Assembly (NCBI RefSeq): GCF_024169315.1
Contig: NZ_JALJWR010000001.1
Coordinates: 2,439,501-2,503,500 of the forward strand
Reading direction: 5' to 3'
Source of the DNA: Pseudomonas migulae
GTDB lineage: Bacteria > Pseudomonadota > Gammaproteobacteria > Pseudomonadales > Pseudomonadaceae
DNA: 64,000 nucleotides
Every line of letters starts with the position of its first letter. The first letter of the stretch is position 1. The position numbers were made by a program, and so were the translations under genes. The notes below the pieces were generated by a model. That model saw only the letters and a program-made list of their open reading frames with translations, searched no databases and had not been told where the DNA came from. This document shows, piece by piece, positions 33,981 through 42,654 of the stretch.

Positions 33981-36572
33981 ATGTCCTCTCGCCTTACCCG
34001 CCACTCCTCTTCACCGTCCCGCGTGCTCTCGTTGTTGACCGCCGCGATCCTCATGGCCGGCAGCGCGCCGCTGATGGCCGCCACCGCCGCCGAGCAGCCG
34101 GCGCGCAACATGGGCGATTACGCGTTCGCTATCCCGCAACAGTCGCTGGTCTCGGCACTCAATGCCTTTACCGCGGTGACGGGCTGGCAGGTCGGCTTGC
34201 CGGCAGAACTCGGGCAAGGCGTGGCCTCGCCGGGGGTGCGCGGGTCCCTGTCGCCGGAAAAAGCCCTGGATCGCCTGTTGGTGGGGACCAACCTGAGCTA
34301 TCGCAAACTGGGCAACAACAACATCGTGCTGGAGAAGCGCCTGAGCAGCGGCGCCCTTAACCTGCAACAGGTGACCATCAGCGCCACCCGCCAGGAACAA
34401 AGCGTCGAAAGCGTGCCGGGCACCGTCACGGTTCATACCCGCGAAGAGCTGGACCGCAACAACGTCAACACCATCAAGAATCTGGCGCGCTACGAACCCG
34501 GTGTTTCGGTGGGCGGTGCCGGCCAGCGCGGCGGGATCAGCGGCTACAACATCCGTGGCATCGACGGTGACCGGATCCTGACCCAGGTCGATGGCGTCGA
34601 AGTGCCGAACGATTTCTTCAACGGCCCCTACGCCAAGACCCAGCGCAACTACGTCGACCCGGAAATCATCAAGCGTGTCGAAATCCTGCGCGGTCCGGCC
34701 TCGGTACTCTACGGCAGCAACGCCATCGGCGGTGCGGTCAGCTATTTCACCCTCGACCCCGACGACATCATCAAGCCCGGCAAGGACGTCGGCGCCCGCC
34801 TGAAAACCGGCTACAGCTCCGCCGACGACAGCTGGCTGAAGTCCGCCACCGTGGCCGGTCGCGCCGACCAGTTTGATGGCTTGCTGCATTACAGCCAGCG
34901 CGACGGTCACGAAACCGAATCCTACGGCAGCAACAACGGCACCGGCCTGGCACGCACCGCCGCCAACCCAGAAGACGTGCGCACGTCCAACGTGCTGGCC
35001 AAGATCGGCTGGAACTACAACGAAGATTCGCGCCTGGGCCTTACGTATGAAAAGTACAAGGATGACCGCGATACCGATCAGAAAAGTGCTTACGGCGGTC
35101 CTTACTTCCAAGGCGCACCAACCGTTCCGAACAGCGCCCTGCCCGGCGGCATGTACCAGTGGCGCACCGGCAACGACACCGTCACTCGTGAACGCTTCGG
35201 TCTGGAACACAGCTTTGCCCTCGACAGCCTGCTGGTGGACAACGTCAAGTGGAGCCTGAACCATCAGGTCGCCAAAACGGACCAGAGCACAGAAGAGTTC
35301 TACTTCCCGTTCTCGCGCAAAGTGCTGCGCACCCGGGAAACCCTCTACGAAGAAAAGCAGTGGGTGTTTGACGCACAACTGGATAAGGCTTTCAGCATTG
35401 CCGACACCGAACACCTGCTGACCTACGGCACCACGCTCAAGCAACAGAAAGTCACCGGTTCGCGCAGCGGTAACGGCACCTGCTATCAGTCCTTCGGCAC
35501 CTGCCGCGTCGTCGGTGCCGTCAGCCCACTGGATGTCCTGAAAAAATCCAGCGACTTCCCGGACCCGACCGTCAACACCTACAGCCTGTTCGCCCAGGAT
35601 CAGATCAGCTGGGACAAATGGACCTTCCTGCCGGGCCTGCGTTACGACTACACCGAGCTCAAGCCGCACATCACCCAGGAATTCCTGAACACCGTAGCGG
35701 CCACCCCGAGTGGCACCGTCAATGACGACACTAAGACCTGGCACCGCGTGTCGCCGAAATTCGGCCTGACCTACGCCCTGACCGACCATTACACCTGGTA
35801 CGGCCAATACTCTGAAGGTTTCCGCACACCAACGGCCAAGGCATTGTTCGGGCGCTTCGAGAACACCACCACCGGATATCGCGTGGAACCGAATCCGAAC
35901 CTCGAACCGGAAACCAGCAAAGGCTTCGAGACCGGCCTGCGCGGTCAATTCGAATCGGGCTCCTTCGATGTGGCCGTGTTCTATAACAAGTACCGCGATT
36001 TCATCGAAGAGGACGCCATCACCCCCGGTTACAGCGAGCTGACCTTCCAGAGCGCCAACATCAAGCACGCCACCATCAAGGGCGCAGAGGTCAAAGGCCG
36101 TCTGAACCTTGACGTCTTCGGCGCGCCGCAGGGTCTGTACACCCAGGGCTCGGTGGCTTACGCCTACGGTCGCAACAACGACAACGGCGAACCGATCAAC
36201 AGCGTCAACCCGCTGACCGGTGTGTTCGGCTTCGGCTACGACCAGGACAACTACGGCGGTTTGCTCAGCTGGACGCTGGTGAAGAAGAAGGATCGTGTCG
36301 ACGACAGCAAATTCAAGTCGCCGGACGGCGTCAGCAGCCAGTTCAAATCGCCGGGCTTCGGCGTGCTGGACCTGACCGGTTTCTACAAAGTGACCGACGA
36401 CGTGACCGTCAGCGCCGGGGTCTACAACCTGACCGACAAAAAGTACTGGCTGTGGGATGACGTGCGCGGTTACGACGGCGTCGGCGAGGCTTCGGTCATC
36501 AGCCCGGCCAATCTGGATCGCCTGACTCAGCCGGGTCGCAACTTTGCGGTCAATCTGGTCTGGGACATCTGA
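33981..36572 (+). CDS. TonB-dependent heme/hemoprotein-type receptor with STN domain
   Basis: Outer-membrane receptor and signal transducer, 863 residues: signal peptide to about residue 34, STN signalling domain (about 45-105), plug (about 125-235) and a 22-strand barrel. The layout and linked hemO point to heme uptake of the HxuA/HasR group. The NPNL box is present, with FRTP in place of FRAP. Between the two there is no histidine, although the barrel heme-ligand His of HemR/HmuR lies there. The chain ends in VWDI rather than with an aromatic residue. The ATG at 33981 follows GGAG by 8 bases; the GTG at 33960 is rejected. Confidence in heme as ligand is moderate. Confidence 0.85.
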   Translation: MSSRLTRHSSSPSRVLSLLTAAILMAGSAPLMAATAAEQPARNMGDYAFAIPQQSLVSALNAFTAVTGWQVGLPAELGQGVASPGVRGSLSPEKALDRLLVGTNLSYRKLGNNNIVLEKRLSSGALNLQQVTISATRQEQSVESVPGTVTVHTREELDRNNVNTIKNLARYEPGVSVGGAGQRGGISGYNIRGIDGDRILTQVDGVEVPNDFFNGPYAKTQRNYVDPEIIKRVEILRGPASVLYGSNAIGGAVSYFTLDPDDIIKPGKDVGARLKTGYSSADDSWLKSATVAGRADQFDGLLHYSQRDGHETESYGSNNGTGLARTAANPEDVRTSNVLAKIGWNYNEDSRLGLTYEKYKDDRDTDQKSAYGGPYFQGAPTVPNSALPGGMYQWRTGNDTVTRERFGLEHSFALDSLLVDNVKWSLNHQVAKTDQSTEEFYFPFSRKVLRTRETLYEEKQWVFDAQLDKAFSIADTEHLLTYGTTLKQQKVTGSRSGNGTCYQSFGTCRVVGAVSPLDVLKKSSDFPDPTVNTYSLFAQDQISWDKWTFLPGLRYDYTELKPHITQEFLNTVAATPSGTVNDDTKTWHRVSPKFGLTYALTDHYTWYGQYSEGFRTPTAKALFGRFENTTTGYRVEPNPNLEPETSKGFETGLRGQFESGSFDVAVFYNKYRDFIEEDAITPGYSELTFQSANIKHATIKGAEVKGRLNLDVFGAPQGLYTQGSVAYAYGRNNDNGEPINSVNPLTGVFGFGYDQDNYGGLLSWTLVKKKDRVDDSKFKSPDGVSSQFKSPGFGVLDLTGFYKVTDDVTVSAGVYNLTDKKYWLWDDVRGYDGVGEASVISPANLDRLTQPGRNFAVNLVWDI

Positions 36573-36588
36573 TCCTGCCCATCTCGCT

Positions 36589-36626
36589 GCGCGGCTTTTC
36601 ATAAAGCCGCACAGTGAGGTTTTTTT
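36589..36626 (+). terminator. Terminator-like hairpin after the receptor gene
   Basis: GCGGCTTT-TCAT-AAAGCCGC forms an 8-bp stem; the T-tract follows after ten bases and overlaps the hemO promoter-like element. The distance makes it a weak or partial terminator. Confidence 0.4.
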
Positions 36627-36657
36627 ACTGTCAGGCGTCTTCTTGTTCGTCTCGTTA
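36622..36657 (+). promoter_or_regulatory. Promoter-like element before hemO
   Basis: TTTTTACT-N18-CGTCTCGTTA, identical in both blocks and spacing to the element before the receptor gene. It lies 31 bp before the hemO ATG. Confidence 0.5.
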
Positions 36658-36687
36658 CCAAGCGCCTCTTTTCTTCAAGGATTTCTC

Positions 36688-37296
36688 ATGACTACCCAGG
36701 ACACTGCTCAACGCCCGGCTTTGCGCTCGCAACGGTTGAACCAGATCACCCACTCGCCGCACACCAAACTCGATGCCTTGGTCAAAGTCCACGCACCGTT
36801 CGAAACCCAGGCCAATTTCGCCCGTTTCGTGGTTGCGCAGTATTTGTTCCAGTCGGAACTGGTGGGGCTGTACAACGATGCCGATTTGATCGCGATCGTT
36901 CCCGATCTGGCGGCACGCTGCCGTGCCGAAGCGGCCAAGGCGGATCTGGCCGATCTGGAAACCGAAGTGCCGTCGCCGGTCGCGGGGGCTGTGAACAACC
37001 CGAGCAAGGCCGAAGCGCTGGGGTGGTTGTTTGTTTCCGAAGGCTCGAAACTTGGGGCAGCGTTCCTGATCAAGCGTGCGATCGGCCTGGGCCTGAGCGA
37101 AACCTTCGGCGCCCGTCACCTCGGCGAACCGGCCGGTGGCCGCGCTGAAGGCTGGAAAAGTTTCGTCAAGACCCTGGACGGTCTGGCGCTCACCGAGCAG
37201 GAAGAAGCAGAGCTGGATAAAGGCGCCATCGCTGCGTTCAACCGATTCACCGTGTTGCTTGAACAGGCTTACTCGACAGCTGCCGAACCAGTCTGA
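36688..37296 (+). CDS. hemO: Heme oxygenase HemO (PigA type)
   Basis: Breaks down imported heme to biliverdin, CO and iron. The 202-residue protein aligns well with P. aeruginosa HemO: proximal His25 in SPHTKLD, SEGSKLGAAFLIK in the distal region and FGARHLGEP. Asn18 and Lys33 correspond to Asn19 and Lys34, two of the residues that rotate heme so that the beta/delta rather than alpha biliverdin isomers form in P. aeruginosa. The start at 36688 follows AAGGA by 7 bases. It lies behind the receptor gene with its own promoter-like element. Confidence 0.93.
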   Translation: MTTQDTAQRPALRSQRLNQITHSPHTKLDALVKVHAPFETQANFARFVVAQYLFQSELVGLYNDADLIAIVPDLAARCRAEAAKADLADLETEVPSPVAGAVNNPSKAEALGWLFVSEGSKLGAAFLIKRAIGLGLSETFGARHLGEPAGGRAEGWKSFVKTLDGLALTEQEEAELDKGAIAAFNRFTVLLEQAYSTAAEPV

Positions 37297-37312
37297 AGCC
37301 AGACAAATTCCC

Positions 37313-37402
37313 TGTGGGAGCGGGCTTGCCCGCGATGGCGGCTTAACATCCAACAAAGATGCTGAATGCTCTATCGCTTTCGCGGGCAAGCCCGCTCCCA
37401 CA
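37313..37402. repeat. REPIN, family A
   Basis: TGTGGGAGCGGGCTTGCCCG and its complement enclose a variable centre. It lies between hemO and the DUF454 gene. Confidence 0.85.
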
Positions 37403-37459
37403 AGGACTGAGCCTGTCTGCAAAACCCCATCAAGCCTCTCGGTCATACTTCCAGCCCTC

Positions 37460-37855
37460 ATGCCTGACCCAGTCACCTCAAAACTCACCCGGCTGCTGTT
37501 CGGCGCACTCGCCTACATCAGCCTCGCCATCGGCCTGATCGCCATCGTCGTCCCGGGCCTGCCGACCACCGAGTTCATCCTGCTGGCCGCCTGGGCCGCG
37601 ACCAAGAGTTCGCCGCGCCTGAGTGCCTGGCTGGAAAACCATCGACTGTTCGGTCCGATCCTCAGCAACTGGCGCAACGGCAAGATCGTCGCGCGTCGCG
37701 CCAAGGTCAGCGCCACCCTCAGCATGCTGCTGTGCGCCGGCCTGATGCTGGTGATGCTCGATCATGGCTGGCCGGTTTACCTCGCCATCGCCGGCATGAG
37801 CCTGGGCAATCTGTGGATCTGGTCGCGACCGGAATCAGTGCCGCAACCCTCCTGA
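37460..37855 (+). CDS. DUF454 (YbaN-type) small membrane protein
   Basis: A 131-residue inner-membrane protein with three predicted segments (about 13-30, 33-50 and 91-120) and the [23 protein letters not shown] signature region of DUF454/YbaN. The start at 37460 is chosen because family members begin shortly before the first segment. In several pseudomonads a DUF454 gene follows iron or heme genes, but the role of the family is unknown. It is separated from hemO by a REPIN. Confidence 0.85.
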   Translation: MPDPVTSKLTRLLFGALAYISLAIGLIAIVVPGLPTTEFILLAAWAATKSSPRLSAWLENHRLFGPILSNWRNGKIVARRAKVSATLSMLLCAGLMLVMLDHGWPVYLAIAGMSLGNLWIWSRPESVPQPS

Positions 37856-38054
37856 AAATACACCGTGTTTTTTCCCGTTTTACGCCGCTTTTCGGCACAT
37901 TTTTCCGCGCAAACGTTCAACCATGACCGTTCGTCGGAGCCACCATCATGCATGCCCGCCCCACGCCGATTGCAGTGAATGCGCTGAATGGATTTGGCGA
38001 ACCGGGTCGACCTCGACCCACCGCCAACACCTCATTCATTCGCGAGTTCGTCCT

Positions 38055-40193
38055 ATGTTCGACTCTCTGTCCATCCGCCTGAAAATCGTTCTGCTCTCCG
38101 GTCTGTGCCTGCTGGGCGTGGTCGTCCTGATCGTCGGCATGAACATCTACCAGACCAACCAGAACGATGAACTGGTCAGCGCCTCCAGCAGCAAAATGCT
38201 CACCGGCAGCGTGCAGGACCTGCTTCAGGCCAAGGCCGCCGAGCAAGCCGTGCGGGTGCAGAAGACGTTCGGCGAAAGCCTGCTGGTGGTGACCGCCCTG
38301 GCGGACCAGATCAAGGACATGCGCAACATGGCCGCCAAGCGCTCGCTTGAGGCCGGTGCCCTGCGTGAAGAGTTGAACCAGAGCCTGAAAACCGCGTTCG
38401 AGCGCAACAGCAAGGTGCTGGGGATCTGGCTGGCGTTCGAGCCCAACGGGCTGGACGGCAAGGACAGCGAGTTCGCCAATGACGCCGCCCGCCAGTCCAA
38501 CGAAGCCGGTCGTTTCGCCAGTTACTGGAGCCGCGCCGGCGGTGCCGCGCTCAACACGATCATGGTCGAAGACGACATGACCAAAACCACCTTGAGCCTC
38601 AGCGGCACCCCTTACAACAGCTGGTACACCTGCCCTCGCGACAGCAAGCGCACCTGCCTGCTGGACCCGTATGCAGACACCGTCGGCGGCAAGGAAATGC
38701 TGATGACCACCATTTCCGTTCCGCTGCTGGTGGACGGCAAATCCATCGGCGTGGTCGGCGTGGACATCGCCCTCGACGCCCTGCAGGCAGCGGCGGTCGA
38801 TTCCCAGCGTGATCTGTTCAACAGCGCCGGGCACATGTTGATTGTTTCCGGCAGCGGCGTGCTCGCCGGTTACAGCGTCGACGCGACCAAGGTCGGCAAA
38901 AGCATCGATGCCACCCTGGGCGCAGACGGCAAGGACATCCTGCAACTGCTCAGCGACGGCTCGCCGAAGATTCTCGAACAAGGCGATGTGATCCGTGCGG
39001 TGTACCCGGTCAGCCCGATCAGCGACTCCAAGGCCTGGGGCGTGGTGATCGACCTGCCGAAACAAGTGTTGCTGGCCGATTCGGTGAAGCTGCAAGCGGT
39101 ACTCGATGACGCCCAGCAAAGCGGCACGATCAAAGCGGTGCTGGTGGCCGTCGCTGCCGGCCTCGTCGGTCTGTTGCTGATCTGGCTGACGGCATCGGGC
39201 GTGACCCGGCCGATCAACAGCGTGGCCGAGATGCTCAAGGCGATTGCCAGTGGCGACGGCGACCTGACACAGCGTCTGCACTACACCAAGAAAGATGAAC
39301 TGGGCGAACTGGTCAGCTGGTTCAACCGTTTCCTCGACAAGCTGCAACCGACCATCGCGCAGATCAAACAGAGCATCACCGACGCCCGTGGCACCGCCGA
39401 CCAGTCTTCTGAAATCGCCCGTCAGACCAGCGAAGGCATGCAGGTGCAGTTCCGCGAAATCGACCAGGTCGCCACCGCGTCCAACGAAATGAGCGCCACC
39501 GCGCATGACGTCGCTAACAGCGCGTCGAGCGCGGCAAACGCGGCCAAAGGTGCGGATCAATCGGCCCGCGATGGCATGTCGATCATCGAACGCAGCACCC
39601 GAGACATCAATCAACTGGCCGACGAAGTCAGCAAGGCGGTCACCGAAGTCGAAGCCTTGGCAGTCAACAGCGAGCAGATCGGTTCGGTGCTGGAAGTCAT
39701 CCGCAGCATCGCCGAACAAACCAACTTGCTGGCGCTGAACGCCGCGATCGAAGCGGCCCGTGCCGGGGAAAGCGGTCGCGGCTTTGCCGTGGTGGCCGAC
39801 GAAGTGCGCAACCTCGCCAAACGCACCCAGGATTCGGTGGAAGAAATCCGCCTCGTCATCGAACGCATCCAGACCGGCACCCGCGGTGTGGTCGCCACCA
39901 TGCATTCGAGCCAGACCCAAGCCCACAGCAACGCCGGGCAGATCCAGCAAGCCGTGCAAGCCTTGAGCAAAATCAGCGACGCGGTCACCGTGATCAGCGA
40001 CATGAACCTGCAAATCGCCAGCGCCGCCGAACAGCAAAGCGCCGTGGCCGAAGAGGTCAACCGCAACGTCTCGGCGATCCGCACCGTCACCGAAACCCTG
40101 ACCGGCCAGGCCACCGAATCGGCGCAGATCAGCAGCCAGCTCAACGCCCTGACCAACCACCAGATGAAATTGATGGATCAGTTCCGGGTGTAG
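38055..40193 (+). CDS. Methyl-accepting chemotaxis protein, dCache type
   Basis: Membrane chemoreceptor of 712 residues: transmembrane segment about 9-29, a large periplasmic dCache_1 sensor domain (about 35-350, with [18 protein letters not shown] and [14 protein letters not shown] in the ligand-facing part), second transmembrane segment about 358-380, HAMP, and a signalling domain with the hairpin tip [20 protein letters not shown]. The arginine of the amino-acid-binding dCache motif is not in its usual place, so amino acids are not assured as ligand. No che genes are linked. The C-terminus lacks the CheR-binding pentapeptide. Confidence 0.9.
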   Translation: MFDSLSIRLKIVLLSGLCLLGVVVLIVGMNIYQTNQNDELVSASSSKMLTGSVQDLLQAKAAEQAVRVQKTFGESLLVVTALADQIKDMRNMAAKRSLEAGALREELNQSLKTAFERNSKVLGIWLAFEPNGLDGKDSEFANDAARQSNEAGRFASYWSRAGGAALNTIMVEDDMTKTTLSLSGTPYNSWYTCPRDSKRTCLLDPYADTVGGKEMLMTTISVPLLVDGKSIGVVGVDIALDALQAAAVDSQRDLFNSAGHMLIVSGSGVLAGYSVDATKVGKSIDATLGADGKDILQLLSDGSPKILEQGDVIRAVYPVSPISDSKAWGVVIDLPKQVLLADSVKLQAVLDDAQQSGTIKAVLVAVAAGLVGLLLIWLTASGVTRPINSVAEMLKAIASGDGDLTQRLHYTKKDELGELVSWFNRFLDKLQPTIAQIKQSITDARGTADQSSEIARQTSEGMQVQFREIDQVATASNEMSATAHDVANSASSAANAAKGADQSARDGMSIIERSTRDINQLADEVSKAVTEVEALAVNSEQIGSVLEVIRSIAEQTNLLALNAAIEAARAGESGRGFAVVADEVRNLAKRTQDSVEEIRLVIERIQTGTRGVVATMHSSQTQAHSNAGQIQQAVQALSKISDAVTVISDMNLQIASAAEQQSAVAEEVNRNVSAIRTVTETLTGQATESAQISSQLNALTNHQMKLMDQFRV

Positions 40194-40210
40194 AGAACCA
40201 GCACAAAACC

Positions 40211-40240
40211 CTGTGGGAGCTGGCTTGCCTGCTCCCACAG
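40211..40240. repeat. Shortened REP palindrome
   Basis: CTGTGGGAGC and GCTCCCACAG form a perfect 10-bp stem around a 10-base loop. It looks like a family-A REPIN whose centre has been deleted. It lies after the chemoreceptor gene and has no T-tract. Confidence 0.7.
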
Positions 40241-40328
40241 GATCAGGTGTTCGGTCGGCCATCGGGGATTTCATCTGGCTCCCGAGTTTTTTGATCTATG
40301 ATCGGGCTCTCGTTCCGGAGGGCCTTCG

Positions 40329-41660
40329 ATGACTGATTTACTCACGTCCATTCAAGCCGCACTCGGCTTGCCCCACACCCCGATTCCGTTCACTTCGAGT
40401 GGCGCCCTGCCCTCGGCGTTTGCCGTCACTGACCTGGCCTGCGCCAGCATCGCCGCCGCCGGCCAGGCTGCCAGCGAATGGCTGCAGCAGCAGACCGGTC
40501 GCTTGCCCAGCCTTGAAGTCGACCGGCGCCTGGCGTCTTTCTGGTTCGCGACCTCGATCCGCCCCGTCGGCTGGAGCGTTCCGCCGCTGTGGGACCCGGT
40601 TGCCGGCGACTACGCGACCAAGGATGGCTGGATCCGCTTGCACACCAACGCGCCTCATCACCGCGCAGCGGCCGAAAAAGTGCTCGGCGCCTGTGCCGAC
40701 CGCGCAGCCGTGGCGAGCAAGGTTGCGCACTGGGCGAAAACCGATCTCGAACAAGCCGTGGTCGACGCCGGTGGCTGCGCCGCTGAAATGCGCAGCTGGG
40801 AACACTGGCAAACCCATCCCCAAGGCCAGGCCGTGAACGCAGAGCCGTTGATTCAGTTCAACGCCGGCCACCCGCAACAGGCGAAATCGTGGAAAGGTTC
40901 GGTGGCGCAACCGCTGGCCGGGATCAAGGTGCTGGACCTCACGCGCGTGCTCGCGGGGCCCGTCGCCAGTCGCTTCCTCGCGGGCCTCGGCGCCGATGTC
41001 TTGCGTATCGACCCACCGACCTGGAACGAACCGGGCGTGGTGCCGGAAGTCACGCTGGGCAAACGCTGCGCCAGGCTGGACCTGCACAACCCTGACGATC
41101 GAGCCGTGTTCGACCGCCTGCTCAATGACGCCGATATCCTGCTCCACGGTTACCGCGCCGACGCATTGGAAAGGTTGGGTTACGGTGTCGCCGAGCGTCA
41201 AAGGCTGGCGCCCGGCCTGATCGATGTGTGCCTCAACGCCTACGGCTGGAGCGGTCCATGGCAGAACCGTCGCGGCTTCGACAGCCTGGTGCAGATGAGC
41301 AGCGGGATTGCCGGCGCGGGGATGCAGTGGAAGAAAGCGGACAAGCCGACGCCGTTGCCGGTACAGGCGCTGGATCATGCGACCGGGTATTTGATGGCGG
41401 CTGCGGCGATCACCTTGTTGGGACGGGGAGGATCGGCGCGATTGTCGTTGGCGCGCACGGCGAAGTTGTTGGTTGAAAACGGTGCAGGAACGGATGAAGC
41501 GCTGCGTGCTGAGGACGACAAGGATCAAGGCCTGTTGGTTGAGCAAACGCCCTGGGGGCCGGCGCATCGGCTTCATGTGCCACTGAAGATCACCGGGACG
41601 CCATTGCAGTGGGCGATTCCGGCTTCCGAATTGGGTTCCCATCGCGCGCAGTGGTGGTGA
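40329..41660 (+). CDS. CaiB/BaiF-family CoA transferase
   Basis: A class III CoA transferase of 443 residues. The second half holds the family core: IKVLDLTRVLAGPVASRFLAGLGADVLRI, LDLHNPDD, NAYGWSGPW and the GFD motif, whose Asp is in the position of the catalytic aspartate that forms the acyl-anhydride intermediate. An N-terminal stretch of about 185 residues precedes this core and is longer than in formyl-CoA transferase. GGAGGG lies 7 bases before the ATG. No linked acid-metabolism gene indicates the substrate. It stands alone between two REP elements. Confidence 0.85.
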   Translation: MTDLLTSIQAALGLPHTPIPFTSSGALPSAFAVTDLACASIAAAGQAASEWLQQQTGRLPSLEVDRRLASFWFATSIRPVGWSVPPLWDPVAGDYATKDGWIRLHTNAPHHRAAAEKVLGACADRAAVASKVAHWAKTDLEQAVVDAGGCAAEMRSWEHWQTHPQGQAVNAEPLIQFNAGHPQQAKSWKGSVAQPLAGIKVLDLTRVLAGPVASRFLAGLGADVLRIDPPTWNEPGVVPEVTLGKRCARLDLHNPDDRAVFDRLLNDADILLHGYRADALERLGYGVAERQRLAPGLIDVCLNAYGWSGPWQNRRGFDSLVQMSSGIAGAGMQWKKADKPTPLPVQALDHATGYLMAAAAITLLGRGGSARLSLARTAKLLVENGAGTDEALRAEDDKDQGLLVEQTPWGPAHRLHVPLKITGTPLQWAIPASELGSHRAQWW

Positions 41661-41669
41661 CTGTACCGG

Positions 41670-41759
41670 CCCCTTCGCGAGCAAGCCCGCTCCCACATTT
41701 GACCGAGTTTATCTGGAGTAACTCGGTCAAATGTGGGAGCGGGCTTGCTCGCGAAGGGG
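41670..41759. repeat. REPIN, family A, perfect 40-bp arms
   Basis: Positions 41670-41709 and 41720-41759 are exact reverse complements with a 10-base loop (TATCTGGAGT). It lies between the convergent CoA transferase and alkA genes. All other REPINs here have diverged centres. Confidence 0.92.
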
Positions 41760-41790
41760 TCAGAACAATCAACACACCTTTCGGATCAGC

Positions 41791-42654
41791 TCAATCCGCC
41801 CGACTCAGTGATGTCCACAAAAGCTGCGCCGCATACCCTCGAAAAGGCCGCCAAGCCTCTGCCCGCGCCAACAAATCCCGAGCCGTCAGCGGCCCACCTT
41901 CAAGCGCCGTCAGCGCCTTGATCAACCCCACATCCCCACCCGGAAACGCATCCATCTCCCGCAACTGCCGCAACGCAATGTACTGCGCCGTCCAGTCGCC
42001 AATACCGTGTAACGCCAGCAAACGCGCCACACCGCCCTCACGCCCCGGTTCAAACAGCAACGGATCATCGAGCAACGCCTGAGCCACACCCGACAACGTC
42101 CGGCCCCGGCTTTTCGGCATGCCCAACGTCGCCAGATCCGCCTCCGCCAAAACGGTCGCCTCAGGAAAAACAGACGTGACACCGGGCAACACAGACGCCA
42201 AGGGCTGCCCATACTGCGCCACCAGTTTCCCCGCCAAGCGGATCGCCGCGCTCACCGTAATCTGCTGGCCCAACACCGCACGAATCGCCAGTTCCAGGCC
42301 GTCCCACGCCCCCGGCACCCGCAATCCCGGCCGCTCGGTAATCAACCGCGCCATCAGCGGATCAGTCTTCAACTGCCGATGGATCGTCGGCAGGTCCGCC
42401 TCCAGATCAAACATCCGCCGCAACCGCGCAACGATCTCCGGCACCGCCGTCGGATCGGGAAAATCCAGCGTCACTTGCAACGCATCGCCCGCCACCGGTT
42501 GGATCGAAAACGTACCGTGATCGCCGTTCAAGCCGATGCTGCGCGAATACACACCATCCACCACCGTTTCCATTCCGGCCACGGCCCGCGCCGACAAGAA
42601 CCCCAGCATCGCCGGCCAGTCATAGGGCGGCTGATATTCCAGCAACAACCTCAC
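41791..42654 (-). CDS. alkA: DNA-3-methyladenine glycosylase AlkA
   Basis: Base-excision repair glycosylase for alkylated bases, 287 residues. It has the AlkA N-terminal domain, the helix-hairpin-helix LLALHGIGDWTAQYIALR and the catalytic Asp in FPGGDVGL. It lacks the fused Ada regulatory half found in some bacterial AlkA proteins. The start is GTG and overlaps the stop of the upstream arcD paralogue in GTGA, so translation is likely coupled to that transporter. No ada gene or Ada box was seen nearby. Confidence 0.92.
   Translation of the reverse strand: MRLLLEYQPPYDWPAMLGFLSARAVAGMETVVDGVYSRSIGLNGDHGTFSIQPVAGDALQVTLDFPDPTAVPEIVARLRRMFDLEADLPTIHRQLKTDPLMARLITERPGLRVPGAWDGLELAIRAVLGQQITVSAAIRLAGKLVAQYGQPLASVLPGVTSVFPEATVLAEADLATLGMPKSRGRTLSGVAQALLDDPLLFEPGREGGVARLLALHGIGDWTAQYIALRQLREMDAFPGGDVGLIKALTALEGGPLTARDLLARAEAWRPFRGYAAQLLWTSLSRAD

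Noticed and set aside
34011..36602. An 863-codon open frame on the minus strand opposite the heme receptor gene
   Set aside because: The same shadow effect. The plus-strand frame has signal peptide, STN, plug, barrel motifs and a ribosome-binding site.
37917..40274. A 785-codon minus-strand frame opposite the chemoreceptor gene
   Set aside because: Low-complexity His/Gln/Ala-rich translation typical of antisense frames; the plus strand encodes a standard chemoreceptor.
41791..42654. AlkA as a truncated Ada-AlkA fusion
   Set aside because: The length equals stand-alone AlkA proteins, the N-terminal AlkA domain is complete, and the upstream sequence is the intact transporter gene.
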